From: JBBDYG01 sp040901765
Lineage (GTDB): Bacteria; Planctomycetota; Planctomycetia; Pirellulales; Lacipirellulaceae
Length of the DNA stretch: 20,203 nt
Direction: 5' to 3'
Assembly (NCBI GenBank): GCA_040901765.1
Contig: JBBDYG010000084.1
Span: forward strand, 1-20,203
This document shows, in pieces, positions 1 through 8,286 of this stretch. The position numbers and the translations under genes were made by a program. Within the stretch, counting starts at the first letter, position 1; each line of letters starts with the position of its first letter. The notes beneath the pieces were generated by a model. The model did no database searches. It was not told where the DNA came from and saw only the letters and a list, made by a program, of their open reading frames with translations.

Positions 1-118
1 TGCGGCAAGCTCCACCTGACTCCTGAAATCACCCACTAAATTTCCTGAAGAACCAAAATAACAAAGCAAAACACCCCACGCGACAGGCGGTTTAGTCCAC
101 TTTGCGAGTCGGAGAATT

Positions 119-787
119 GTGGCCACGATTATTAGACGCGACCGAGATCGAGAATCAGCACCTGGCTTGATAGTGCGCGGGGTCGCGTTCAGCTTCGATG
201 AATTCTCGCATAAGGCGGAGCACTATTTGGCCGATGTGCGTGGAGAGGCGGCGCGGATCGTTCAGGATGCCAAGCGGGACGCGGAAGCAATACGCCGGCA
301 GGCGGAGCATGATGGCCGTTCGGCCGCGGAGCAAGCCGCCCATCGGGTGCTCGACGAAAAGGTCTCGCGCCAGATGGCCACGCTAGGGCCGGCGCTGGAA
401 AGTGCCGTCGCGCAACTGGTCGATGCTCGCGGGGTCTGGCTCGACCATTGGCAAAACTGCGCTATCCAATTGGCGGCAGCGATGGCCGAGCGCGTGGTTC
501 GACGTGAACTACAGCAGCGGCCCGAAATCGCGATCCAGTGGGTCCGCGAGGCCTTGGAACTAGCCGCTGGCGCTACCGAGGTTGTGATTCACCTCCATCC
601 GGCTGACCTCGAAGGCCTAGGCAGTCAAATCGATCAAATCGCCGAAACGTTCAGCGGCCTGGCACCCGCGCGAGTGCGGGCCGATGAAAACATCGCTCGC
701 GGCGGTTGCGTCGTGCATACGAAGTTCGGCGCCATTGACCAGCAGATATCGACGCAGCTCGACCGGCTTGTATTCGAACTCAATTAA
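119..787 (+). CDS. fliH: Flagellar export stator protein FliH
   Basis: Peripheral stalk/regulator of the flagellar type III export ATPase. FliH dimers bind FliI and tether it to the export gate and C-ring. The 222-residue protein has a charged N-terminus, a long Ala/Glu/Arg-rich helix at about residues 30-95 (with repeated A-E-x-x-R patterns expected of the FliH coiled coil), and a C-terminal FliH/SctL/V-ATPase-E-like domain at about 100-220 containing 'VVIHLHPADLEGL' and 'ARGGCVVHTKFGAIDQQI', which is typical of the family. The start is a GTG, with GGAG at 111-114 just upstream; no in-frame ATG occurs near the N-terminus. It is the first gene of the run, 17 bases before fliI, which agrees with the usual fliH-fliI-fliJ order. 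The call rests on these family patterns and on context. Confidence 0.9.
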   Translation: MATIIRRDRDRESAPGLIVRGVAFSFDEFSHKAEHYLADVRGEAARIVQDAKRDAEAIRRQAEHDGRSAAEQAAHRVLDEKVSRQMATLGPALESAVAQLVDARGVWLDHWQNCAIQLAAAMAERVVRRELQQRPEIAIQWVREALELAAGATEVVIHLHPADLEGLGSQIDQIAETFSGLAPARVRADENIARGGCVVHTKFGAIDQQISTQLDRLVFELN

Positions 788-804
788 CGTTTTACGACCG
801 TCTT

Positions 805-2133
805 ATGCATCTTCACTGCCCTGATGTTGCCGATCTTCACTGCACAGCGCTCACCGGCAGCGTGATGGAGATGGCGGGCATGACGGCATCTGTTGCTGAC
901 TTCCCCGTTCCGATCGGAGCGATCGTCGAAATCGATCGCCACGCCGGTTCGCCTATCGAGGCGGAAGTGATCGGTTTTCGCGATCGCCACACGGTCGTAT
1001 TCCCCTTGGAAAGCCTGTCGGGCGTTCGACGAGGTAATCGAGTACGTCTCGTGCGGACCAGCCGTCGGCTGCGAGTTGGCGATGGACTGCTGGGACGCGT
1101 CGTGAACGCCCACGGCCATTGCATCGATGGTCGCCCGAAACCGCTGCTGTGCGAACGCGTGCCGCTGGACCGTGTGCCGATGGTTGCCACACAGCGCCCA
1201 CGCATCGATGCCCCGTTGGCCACGGGCGTGCGCGCGATCGATGCGCTTCTCGCTTGCGGACGAGGGCAGCGATTGGGCATCTTCGCCGGATCGGGCATCG
1301 GCAAAAGTGTGCTGTTGGGCATGATGAGTCGTTATACGGCCGCCGACGTCATCGTCATCGGATTGATCGGCGAGCGCGGCCGCGAAGTGAACGAATTCGT
1401 CGAGCGAGATCTCGGCCCGGCAGGACTTGCTCGGAGCGTCGTGGTGGTGGCCACCAGCAACGAGCCGGCTCTGTTGCGCCTGCAAGCTGCGTATACGGCT
1501 ACGAGCATCGCGGAGTTTTTTCGCGACCAGGGCCGGAACGTGTTGTTGCTGATGGACTCCGTCACGCGGTTTGCAATGGCGCTGCGGGAGATTGGCCTGG
1601 CCGCGGGCGAGCCGCCCACCACTCGCGGATATCCTCCGTCAATGTTCGCCACGCTGCCACAGCTAGTCGAACGCGCGGGCCGAACGTCCGCGGGCAGCAT
1701 CACTGCCTTCTATTCGGTGTTGGTCGAGGGGGACGACGCCAATGAACCGGTGGCCGACACGATGCGCGGTTTGCTCGATGGGCACGTTTGGTTGTCGCGC
1801 TCGCTGGCCGCACGCGGACACTATCCCGCGATTGATGTCCTCGAAAGCATCAGCCGCTTGATGAATGAGGTAACGACCGCCCAGCACCGCGCGGCGGCGC
1901 AAATCATCCGCGAATTGCTGGCGGTTCATCGCGACCACGAAGACTTGCTTTCGATAGGCGCTTATCGCAAGGGATCGAATCGACGCGTCGATGTGGCTGT
2001 GGAATTGCGCGAAGAGATCGACCATTTCCTACAGCAGCGAGTCGATGAACGGGGCGACATCGAAGCGGCCCATAAAGCCCTTGTGGCCCTAAGTGACAAG
2101 GCCCGGGCGAAACTCGCGGCATCCGCAGTGTGA
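805..2133 (+). CDS. fliI: Flagellar export ATPase FliI
   Basis: Cytoplasmic hexameric ATPase that unfolds and releases export substrates from chaperones at the flagellar type III gate. The 442-residue protein is the usual family length and shows every hallmark: a beta-barrel N-domain (about 15-85), Walker A AGSGIGKS at 161-168, the catalytic-glutamate segment GLIGERGREV at about 187-196, Walker B NVLLLMDS at 245-252, and the F1/FliI signature 'PPTTRGYPPSMFATLPQLVERAG' region at about 270-292. The C-terminal helical domain (about 370-442) ends with the typical 'LLSIGAYRKGSN' segment. The ATG at 805 has no clear Shine-Dalgarno sequence. The N-terminus is slightly shorter than usual, but the G-x-V strand at about 18-21 fits the family, so this start is reasonable. 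The gene overlaps or nearly abuts fliJ downstream. Confidence 0.97.
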   Translation: MHLHCPDVADLHCTALTGSVMEMAGMTASVADFPVPIGAIVEIDRHAGSPIEAEVIGFRDRHTVVFPLESLSGVRRGNRVRLVRTSRRLRVGDGLLGRVVNAHGHCIDGRPKPLLCERVPLDRVPMVATQRPRIDAPLATGVRAIDALLACGRGQRLGIFAGSGIGKSVLLGMMSRYTAADVIVIGLIGERGREVNEFVERDLGPAGLARSVVVVATSNEPALLRLQAAYTATSIAEFFRDQGRNVLLLMDSVTRFAMALREIGLAAGEPPTTRGYPPSMFATLPQLVERAGRTSAGSITAFYSVLVEGDDANEPVADTMRGLLDGHVWLSRSLAARGHYPAIDVLESISRLMNEVTTAQHRAAAQIIRELLAVHRDHEDLLSIGAYRKGSNRRVDVAVELREEIDHFLQQRVDERGDIEAAHKALVALSDKARAKLAASAV

Positions 2134-2153
2134 ATCGCTTGGCTAACAGAACT

Positions 2154-2603
2154 ATGGCAAAGTATCGTTTTCCCTTTGACACCGTGCGGCGAGTGAAAGC
2201 TCTGCAACGCGATGAGCAGCGGCAACGCCTTGCCGACGCATTTCGAGCACAAGACATCGTCGAGCATCAACAGCAGCAACTTGGCACTGAACTTTCGGAA
2301 CTTCAGAACCAGCAACGGCAAGATCTCAACCGGGAGCATTTGAACGTAAACGACTTACTTGCCGCTCAACGATACGAACTGGTGCTGAACGTACAACAGC
2401 AGACTCTGGAAAAGCAATCCGCGATGTTGGCGGAGGAAGCAGAGCGGCGCCGTCAATCGCTCGTCGAGGCCGAGCGGGGCGTGCAGGTGATGGAAAAGCT
2501 CGACGGTCGACTGCAAGCTGCCCATCAGGTCCAAGAGCGCCGAACTGAAACAAAGCAGCTTGACGAAATCGCGCAGCAACGCGCGACGTCCCGCCGCCGA
2601 TAG
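2154..2603 (+). CDS. fliJ: Flagellar export protein FliJ
   Basis: Small coiled-coil stalk of the export ATPase, comparable to the gamma subunit of F1; it also acts as a chaperone-escort factor. The protein is almost wholly helical, very rich in Gln, Glu and Arg, and has heptad-like spacing throughout. Its start 'MAKYRFPFDTVRRVKALQ' matches the usual FliJ opening (M-x-x-[FY]-x-F-x-x-[ILV]-x-x-[LV]). For that reason I take the ATG at 2154 (149 residues). A GTG at 2130 overlapping the fliI stop (GTGA) is the alternative and would add eight residues of non-family sequence; it could serve translational coupling. Sequence similarity among FliJ proteins is weak, so the call depends on length, coiled-coil character and position directly after fliI. 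Confidence 0.85.
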   Translation: MAKYRFPFDTVRRVKALQRDEQRQRLADAFRAQDIVEHQQQQLGTELSELQNQQRQDLNREHLNVNDLLAAQRYELVLNVQQQTLEKQSAMLAEEAERRRQSLVEAERGVQVMEKLDGRLQAAHQVQERRTETKQLDEIAQQRATSRRR

Positions 2604-2615
2604 CAAAGACTGACC

Positions 2616-3296
2616 ATGCGAGTCCTGTTTTCATTCATCGCGTATGTCTGCATTGCGACCGTCCTATCGGCTGCGGTCGGAGCCGCGTACCTGTGGCAAA
2701 CCGAGCGAGTCAGCGATGAGAAAATCTTTCACATGCTGGCTTTGCTGCACGACGTGGACATGGACCGCATCGCGGAGGAGCAACCCTACCCCGACGAGCA
2801 GGTTCCGCCGGAGGAAGTATCGCTCGAGGATTCGGAACAAAGGCGCGAACTGCTCCAACGCAACTTCGAAGCCAAACTCGACGCGCTGAAGCGGGGACGC
2901 CAGGAATTCGACCATCGGTTACGACAACTAAGCGAAGCGACCGAGCGATTTGATCGGTTGGCGAAAGAACTCGAAAGCCGGCTCAAGCAGCAAGGTGAGT
3001 TGACGAGTAAAGAGAACATTCAAGAAGTCGTTCGTAATCTGGAGCTGATGCGGCCCGAGCAAGCGAAGCAACTCTTGCTGATGACGATCGACGAGAATCG
3101 CATGAACGACGTGGTCATGTTGATGAACTCGATGAACACCCAAAAGCTACGAAGTATCATCCAGCAGTTCGAGACTGCCGATGAAATAAGTAAGTTGCAC
3201 GAAATTCACCGACTCATGCTGGACGGTGGACCGCAGAAGCAGGTGCTCGACCAGGCGCTGGAGCAGATCAAAACGCTTGATGCCACTCAGCCTTGA
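2616..3296 (+). CDS. MotE-like membrane-anchored coiled-coil protein
   Basis: 226 residues. One N-terminal membrane segment (about 5-26) is followed by an acidic stretch (about 40-72) and a long charged coiled coil (about 72-128). The C-terminal helical domain (about 130-220), with 'LELMRPEQAKQLLLMTIDENRMNDVVMLMNSMNTQKLRSIIQQF', has the MgtE-N/FliG-middle-like pattern of the MotE family. Proteins of this kind commonly follow fliJ in flagellar operons of several phyla. In bacteria where MotE has been studied it works with the stator as a periplasmic protein; this topology (short N-terminal inside, rest outside) would allow the same here. That role is inferred. The ATG at 2616 starts 12 bases after the fliJ stop, and fliK follows 18 bases downstream. 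Confidence 0.72.
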   Translation: MRVLFSFIAYVCIATVLSAAVGAAYLWQTERVSDEKIFHMLALLHDVDMDRIAEEQPYPDEQVPPEEVSLEDSEQRRELLQRNFEAKLDALKRGRQEFDHRLRQLSEATERFDRLAKELESRLKQQGELTSKENIQEVVRNLELMRPEQAKQLLLMTIDENRMNDVVMLMNSMNTQKLRSIIQQFETADEISKLHEIHRLMLDGGPQKQVLDQALEQIKTLDATQP

Positions 3297-3314
3297 CTGC
3301 AGCTAGGATTTTCT

Positions 3315-4862
3315 ATGGAAGATTTACCCATTCATTCGTTGCTCAAGTCCACTGCTCGCGATCCGGGCGAAACGCGCTCCGTGCGGCGTGGCGGCGAGCG
3401 CGGTTTCGATCGAGAACTCCATCGCGCGGCTAGCACCACCGCTGCGGCGCCAACTGGAAAGCCGCAACCAGCGCCATCTCAAACGTCGGCAGACGACGAA
3501 TCGGCCGACGCTACATTGGGCGAATCTTCGAGCCAACGGCATGAGCAGGATGATGATGGGACCACCGAAGTTCCCCCGCCGGCCGTCGCGCCACAAGATG
3601 CCGCTTCCCCTGCGACTGAAGCCATTGAGCAGCCGCACGACACAATCGAATTAACGGTCGCGGCTGTCGATCCGACTCAAACCTTAGCGGAAACGGAAAT
3701 CGAGTCCGATAATCTGGGCGAGTCTACTCCAGCTACGATTGCGCCAACGTTGGAAATGCTTGCGGTCGTGGAAGGTCATCCGGTGCCGCAAACGAACGTC
3801 CTCGATCAAGAGTCGATCATCCAGGCGGACCCAGGGATAGAGATTATTGGTGAGGCACAACTTCCGCCCGATACCGCTCACCCCGACGCCCAATTAACCA
3901 GCGCCGCCTCACCCTCTCCCGAGACATTTCCAAACACAGCGCCCGTGGCGGTCGCATTACCTTCCGGGAAGAGAGCGGTTGAGGGCGAAAAGAAAGTAGC
4001 CGCCTCCGAAGAGCAAGACTTGCGATTTCAGGAAGCTGTCTCGTTGCCGAGTACCCAAGCTGAAACCGCGGTTCCTGCCGCTCACGCCGAAGTCTCCGGT
4101 AAAGCGGAGCCGGATAAAAAACCCTCTCAATCTCGCGCCGCGACTCCTCCACCGGCAACGGAAATCGGCAAGTTAGCGCAGTCGCCGCAACAGCCTCCGC
4201 TGTCGCTACGAGTGGATGCGGCCGTATTGTCGCAGGCGGCAACCATCGAATCGGCACCCCGCGTCGAACCGGCCAGCTCAGAGTTGCCAACGGCAGACAC
4301 CCCGTCAAGTGAAACCGCAGCGCCGCGCGACGTGGAGAACCCGGGCCTACTTCAGCGCCCCGCTGCGAGCCGAGTTGCGCTCGGTCTACGATCGGAGTCT
4401 TCGTCAACGGATATGGAGTCGCGCGTCGATGCAGCCCGCTTTGTCGGTCGTGTGGCCGGAGCGTTTCGCGTGGCGCAAGATCGCGGTGGAGTTTTACAAC
4501 TACGACTAAGCCCGCCGGAGCTAGGTTCGATTAAACTCGAGTTATTAGTCGAAAGTGGATCACTCACGGCGCGAATTGAAGCCGAAACTCCGTCGGCTCG
4601 TAAGGTGCTGCTCGACAACCTGCCGGCGTTACGCGAACGGCTAGCGCAGCAAGACATTCGGGTAGAGCGATTCGACGTCGACGTTCGCCGCGACGGCGCT
4701 GGAGGCCAGCCCGATTGGCAAGCCGGCGAACGGCAAGAGCAGCGATCGCCGCATGCGACCCGGCGCCACATTTCCCGTGAAGGCGCTTCGTCCATGGTTG
4801 GCCCAACGCACGCGCCCAAGACGGCGGCAATTACCGATGGGCGATTAAATGTGATCGCTTAG
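3315..4862 (+). CDS. fliK: Flagellar hook-length control protein FliK
   Basis: Secreted molecular ruler that measures hook length and switches export specificity through the FlhB C-domain. The 515-residue protein has the expected two-part architecture. A long, low-complexity N-terminal and central region rich in Ala, Pro, Glu, Ser and Thr (about 1-375) is the ruler. It is followed by a compact C-terminal Flg_hook domain (about 390-455) with 'LQLRLSPPELGSIKLELLVE', including the conserved L-x-P-x-x-L-G pattern, and 'ALRERLAQQDIRVERFDVDV'. The last 60 residues are basic and polar. AGGA at 3305-3308 supports the ATG at 3315. The gene lies directly before the hook genes flgD and flgE, the usual setting for fliK. 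Confidence 0.93.
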   Translation: MEDLPIHSLLKSTARDPGETRSVRRGGERGFDRELHRAASTTAAAPTGKPQPAPSQTSADDESADATLGESSSQRHEQDDDGTTEVPPPAVAPQDAASPATEAIEQPHDTIELTVAAVDPTQTLAETEIESDNLGESTPATIAPTLEMLAVVEGHPVPQTNVLDQESIIQADPGIEIIGEAQLPPDTAHPDAQLTSAASPSPETFPNTAPVAVALPSGKRAVEGEKKVAASEEQDLRFQEAVSLPSTQAETAVPAAHAEVSGKAEPDKKPSQSRAATPPPATEIGKLAQSPQQPPLSLRVDAAVLSQAATIESAPRVEPASSELPTADTPSSETAAPRDVENPGLLQRPAASRVALGLRSESSSTDMESRVDAARFVGRVAGAFRVAQDRGGVLQLRLSPPELGSIKLELLVESGSLTARIEAETPSARKVLLDNLPALRERLAQQDIRVERFDVDVRRDGAGGQPDWQAGERQEQRSPHATRRHISREGASSMVGPTHAPKTAAITDGRLNVIA

Positions 4863-4898
4863 TCAGAGTTCCAACGTCTCCCACTGCGACCGATTTAT

Positions 4899-5675
4899 AT
4901 GACTCGAATCTCGAATCTTGGTACCAGCCCGGCTGGATCGGCTGCTGCCTCCGGAATCCAACGCGATGCTTTTGAATCGCTTGACCTGAAAGTCTTTTTG
5001 GACTTGATGATCACGGAACTGCAAAACCAGGATCCGCTCAATCCGCTCGACAATAGTGAATTGCTTTCGCAAATCGGCCAAATGCGCGAGATTGGCGCGA
5101 CCGATCGGCTCAGCAAGACGCTCGACGGAGTGCTGCTGGGCCAGAGCATCGCCAGTGCCACCAATCTGATCGGGGCGGAGGTCACCGCACTTTCCGACGG
5201 TGGCGAGCGGATCGACGGCCAAGTGGCGCGCATTGCAATCACTGACGGAGAACCGAAGCTGCACGTGGAACGCGAGTCGTTGGTGGCTCCCAGCGATGCT
5301 TCCGGCGACCTTGCGAAGGGCAAGTACAAATACAAAGTGGTTTGGGAGAACGCTAGCGGCACCCAGTTCGCCGTCGAACTCGGTACCGAGCTACCGGCCG
5401 ATGGTGAAGCTTCCTCCGCGCTATTGACGTTTCTACCGGAAACCGACGTGCAGAAGCGCGTCTACCGCACGAAAAACGGCGGTGAGGGGCCATATTACCT
5501 GGTCGACACGATCCTCGATGGGAAGACCGGCAGCTACCTCGATACAACGGCCGATGCCGACCTCTCGCGCGCAGTGCTCGACGGCCAGCAACAGAAAGTC
5601 AGCGGTCTTCGCAAGTATGAAGTCAGCATGAAAAACGTCGCCGAGATTCGCCCACCGGACACGCTGGGACTGTAG
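4899..5675 (+). CDS. flgD: Flagellar hook cap / assembly protein FlgD with unusual central module
   Basis: Hook-cap scaffold that sits at the tip of the growing hook and adds FlgE subunits; it is discarded when the hook is complete. 258 residues. The N-terminal export/assembly domain is clear: 'FLDLMITELQNQDPLNPLDNSELLSQIGQMREI' at about 33-65. After this comes a Tudor-like segment ('IGAEVTALSDGGERIDGQVARI' at about 91-112, then 'DGEPKLHVERE'). The last Tudor strand, 'YEVSMKNVAEIRP', appears only at about 240-252. Between them lies an inserted module (about 141-222) with G-x-Y-x-Y at the start and 'VYRT..G.GPYYLVDT' in the middle. It closely resembles two modules in the next gene, flgE. In known FlgD structures an Fn3/Ig-like domain is inserted in the Tudor domain, so the position is conventional but the shared sequence with FlgE is odd. 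No clear Shine-Dalgarno sequence. Confidence 0.94.
   Translation: MTRISNLGTSPAGSAAASGIQRDAFESLDLKVFLDLMITELQNQDPLNPLDNSELLSQIGQMREIGATDRLSKTLDGVLLGQSIASATNLIGAEVTALSDGGERIDGQVARIAITDGEPKLHVERESLVAPSDASGDLAKGKYKYKVVWENASGTQFAVELGTELPADGEASSALLTFLPETDVQKRVYRTKNGGEGPYYLVDTILDGKTGSYLDTTADADLSRAVLDGQQQKVSGLRKYEVSMKNVAEIRPPDTLGL
5319..5564 (+). repeat. Protein-level module copy 1 (in FlgD)
   Basis: Encodes FlgD residues about 141-222. It begins GKYKYKVVW, has VYRTKNGGEGPYYLVDTI near the centre and ends SYLDTTADADL. The same framework (G-x-Y-x-Y-x-V, then [IV]-Y-R-[TN], then [YF]-Y-L-[VL]-D-T, then D-x-x-x-D) occurs twice in FlgE. The similarity is visible in the protein, less so in DNA. It is probably an Ig/Fn3-like beta-sandwich. 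Confidence 0.75.
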
Positions 5676-5681
5676 CAGTTG

Positions 5682-5749
5682 GGCTATTGGCTATCGGCTA
5701 TCGGCCAGAAAGGGTGTTTAATCTGGCCGATAGCCGACAGCCGACAGCT
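5682..5749 (+). repeat. Hairpin made of eight 7-bp units, flgD-flgE spacer
   Basis: The left arm is four heptamers: GGCTATT, GGCTATC, GGCTATC, GGCCAGA (5682-5709). A 12-base loop follows. The right arm is four heptamers: TCTGGCC, GATAGCC, GACAGCC, GACAGCT (5722-5749). The arms are near-perfect reverse complements. A close relative lies in front of fliN (10560-10637). There is no U-run after the stem, so it is not a standard intrinsic terminator. Confidence 0.9.
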
Positions 5750-5776
5750 AAGAATCAATCACCTACCACACTTTGC

Positions 5777-5783
5777 GGGGAGA
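5777..5783 (+). promoter_or_regulatory. Shine-Dalgarno site of flgE
   Basis: GGGGAGA lies eight bases before the ATG at 5792. It decides the flgE start: the longer reading frame from 5687 would translate the hairpin repeat and put 35 unrelated residues ahead of the conserved rod/hook N-terminus. Confidence 0.7.
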
Positions 5784-5791
5784 CAATAGCG

Positions 5792-8257
5792 ATGGGCTTA
5801 ACTTCAGCCATGACAACGGCCCTGACGGGCATGCAGGCGGCAGAAACTACGATCGACGTGGTGGGAAACAACGTCGCCAACTCGAACACGGTTGGCTTCA
5901 AGGAATCGGGCGTCCGATTCGCCACCCAGTTCTTGCAGACGCAGAGCATCGGCTCGGCGCCCAGCGGAACCCGCGGTGGCACCAACCCGCGGCAAATTGG
6001 CTTAGGCTCGCGCGTCGCTGAGATTTCGCCCGACTTTACGCAAGGCACCGTGGAGATTAGCTCCAACCCCCTCGACGTGGCGATCCAGGGCGATGGGTTC
6101 CTGGTCGTCCAAGGCTCGCAGTTCGAGCAGCTTTACACTCGCAATGGCCAGTTGAGCATCAATTCATCCGACGAGCTGGTCACCATCACCGGCCAGCGCG
6201 TGCTGGGATATGCGGTGGACGACAACTTCAATCTTGACCGCACGCAGCTTGTGACTTTGGACATTCCGATTGGATCGTCGCTCGTGGCTCAAGCCACGGA
6301 AAATGTAACTTTCGCGGGGCAACTGAATCCCGATCCCAACCAATTAGCGACACAGCCAGGAATCATCGCGTCGAGCGTACTGACCGACGGCGCAATTGAG
6401 TTCCCGCCGGATCTTGCCCTTTCGGACGTAGCGCCATTGGTACCGCCCAACGTCGCGACGGTCGGTGTTTTGCCGGACGCTGGCGCGGGAAGCGTTGGCG
6501 CGGGAACCTACAACTATAAGATCGTATACCTCGACAGCGATGGGAATATCGCGGCGCCTTCGGTGTCATTTGGAAACATTTTGACAACCGGGACCGCCTT
6601 AGTCGATGAGGCGATCTCTCTAACCAATCTTCCGGTGCCAACGGAAGCTCATTTTACGAATAAGCAAATCTATCGGACTGACAGTTCCGGGGCCGGCGAG
6701 TATTATCTCCTCGATACCATTGCAGCGAACGTCACTACTCTCATCGACGACGCTGCCGATTCGGCGATTACGGGTGGCACGGTTCTCGACGACTCGTCTC
6801 TCAATCTTGGTTCGTACAACTACTATGTGACTTTCTACAACCAGGGGAACGGCTTCGAGAGCCGACCCTCGGGACGAATCGGGCCGATCTCAATTTCCGA
6901 TAACGGCCGCCGCGTGCGGATCGACAACATTCCTAGTCCGACGTCGCCCGATTTCGGTCACATCCGCATCTATCGCAATACGGCGGGCTCGAGTGAAGAG
7001 TTCTATCTTGTGGACACATTGGTTACAGGGACGGATAGCTTTGTTGATAGCTCGCCCGACGCGGTAATTAGCGACTCTACGAACCCGAATTACGCTACAC
7101 TCGACCTGAACGGTCCCCCTATCAGCCTCGGATTGCCACTCGTGGAGGTCGTATCACGCGACGGTTCAACATATAATAACTTGTTTCCCGTGGGGGGCGG
7201 CACGATTTCCTTTACCGGAACGAAGGGAGGCCGCGATCTCGCCACCAAAGAGCTTACGTACGACGATACAACCACGGTTCAGCAACTATTGGAGTTCATG
7301 GACCAGGCATTGGGCATTCACAATACCACGTCGGGTGCAAATCCGATCCCTGGAGATGCCGGTTGGACATTGACCGGTGACGGTCAAATCCAATTTACGT
7401 CCAATTACGGAATCGAAAACGAAATCTCGATCGACCTCTCGGCATTTCAAGTGAGACCCACCGGAGCAATCACGGCGACTTCCATACCATTGCAGTTTGA
7501 TCCCGTGCAATTGGCCGACGGCAAAGGCGCTACAGCATCGTTTGTGGTTTACGACACCCTAGGTATTCCGTTGAACGTTAGCATTACAACCTATTTGGAA
7601 GAATCAACCGGAAGCAGCTTTACTTATCGCTGGATGGCCAATTCGCCGCAGAACGAACCGAGCGAAGATGGCTCGAGCATCGACACCGTCGTCGGCACCG
7701 GAACGGTTACATTCGACGGCTTCGGCGAAATTGTGCCGGGCGGCGCGCAAACGGTATCGATTAGCCGCGAGGAAGCAGCTTCCGCTTCGCCGCTGACATT
7801 CGCTCTCGATTTCTCGCAAGTTGCCGGTCTCCCCCCGGCTGGTTCCACCAACACGGGTGACAGCAGCCTGGCGGCAATTCGTCAGGATGGCTTTCCGCCT
7901 GGCTCGTTGAGTAGCTTTATCATCTCCGAATCGGGCGAGATTCGCGGCGTGTTCAGCAACGGAACGCAGCGCACCCTAGGACAGATGGTGCTCGCACGGT
8001 TTGCGAACAACGCTGGACTCGCACAACTCGGAGACAACCTCTATGGCGTCGGCGTGAATTCGGGACTGCCGTTTATCAGCGACCCTGGTGGCAATGGCGT
8101 AGGTACCCTCACCGCCGGCGCGGTGGAACTCTCAAACACCGACATCGGCGAAAACCTGATTCAACTGATTCTCGCCTCAACACAATATCGCGGCGGTGCG
8201 AGGGTGATTACTGCAGCGCAGGAACTGCTTGATGAGTTAATGGCGCTCCGGCGGTAG
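5792..8257 (+). CDS. flgE: Flagellar hook protein FlgE, enlarged
   Basis: Subunit of the flagellar hook, exported through the type III gate and polymerised under the FlgD cap. The N-terminus 'MGLTSAMTTALTGMQAAETTIDVVGNNVANSNT' is the classic Flg_bb_rod helix and fixes the ATG at 5792. A FlgE/F/G-type stretch follows ('PLDVAIQGDGFLVVQGS', about 90-107). The C-terminus carries the hook-type helix 'ELSNTDIGENLIQLILASTQYRGGARVITAAQELLDELM'. At 821 residues it is about twice the length of the E. coli protein (about 400). Part of the extra length is two tandem modules at about 238-326 and 340-426, homologous to the one inserted in FlgD; the rest is further surface-domain material, including the FlgE D2-like 'GKGATASFVVYDTLGIPLNVSITTYLE' region. 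Spacing to flgD is 116 bases, mostly hairpin repeat. Confidence 0.96.
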   Translation: MGLTSAMTTALTGMQAAETTIDVVGNNVANSNTVGFKESGVRFATQFLQTQSIGSAPSGTRGGTNPRQIGLGSRVAEISPDFTQGTVEISSNPLDVAIQGDGFLVVQGSQFEQLYTRNGQLSINSSDELVTITGQRVLGYAVDDNFNLDRTQLVTLDIPIGSSLVAQATENVTFAGQLNPDPNQLATQPGIIASSVLTDGAIEFPPDLALSDVAPLVPPNVATVGVLPDAGAGSVGAGTYNYKIVYLDSDGNIAAPSVSFGNILTTGTALVDEAISLTNLPVPTEAHFTNKQIYRTDSSGAGEYYLLDTIAANVTTLIDDAADSAITGGTVLDDSSLNLGSYNYYVTFYNQGNGFESRPSGRIGPISISDNGRRVRIDNIPSPTSPDFGHIRIYRNTAGSSEEFYLVDTLVTGTDSFVDSSPDAVISDSTNPNYATLDLNGPPISLGLPLVEVVSRDGSTYNNLFPVGGGTISFTGTKGGRDLATKELTYDDTTTVQQLLEFMDQALGIHNTTSGANPIPGDAGWTLTGDGQIQFTSNYGIENEISIDLSAFQVRPTGAITATSIPLQFDPVQLADGKGATASFVVYDTLGIPLNVSITTYLEESTGSSFTYRWMANSPQNEPSEDGSSIDTVVGTGTVTFDGFGEIVPGGAQTVSISREEAASASPLTFALDFSQVAGLPPAGSTNTGDSSLAAIRQDGFPPGSLSSFIISESGEIRGVFSNGTQRTLGQMVLARFANNAGLAQLGDNLYGVGVNSGLPFISDPGGNGVGTLTAGAVELSNTDIGENLIQLILASTQYRGGARVITAAQELLDELMALRR
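6503..6769 (+). repeat. Protein-level module copy 2 (first of two in FlgE)
   Basis: Encodes FlgE residues about 238-326. It begins GTYNYKIVYLDSDG, has IYRTDSSGAGEYYLLDTI near the centre and ends with LIDDAADSAI. It matches the FlgD module (copy 1) especially in the Y-R-T...G-x-G-x-Y-Y-L-x-D-T-I block. Confidence 0.8.
6809..7069 (+). repeat. Protein-level module copy 3 (second of two in FlgE)
   Basis: Encodes FlgE residues about 340-426. It begins GSYNYYVTFYNQG, has IYRNTAGSSEEFYLVDTL near the centre and ends with SFVDSSPDAVI. It sits 13 residues after copy 2, so the two form a tandem pair. Confidence 0.8.
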
Positions 8258-8286
8258 AGCGAAAAACAGCAGCACGATAACGGGAC

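Noticed and set aside
1..118. End of an upstream flagellar gene such as fliG
   Set aside because: All three forward frames hit a stop within 39 bases and none of the short tails resembles the C-terminus of FliG; I see nothing assignable here.
784..1485. 233-residue reading frame on the - strand across fliI
   Set aside because: It lies wholly over the clear FliI gene and has the low-complexity His/Asp/Ala composition of a reverse-frame shadow; no family pattern is visible.
5681..5749. Intrinsic terminator between flgD and flgE
   Set aside because: The stem is strong but no run of T follows, and the operon clearly continues; the same stem recurs before fliN.
5687..5791. Longer FlgE start at 5687
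   Set aside because: It would translate the hairpin repeat; the conserved N-terminus and GGGGAGA place the start at 5792.
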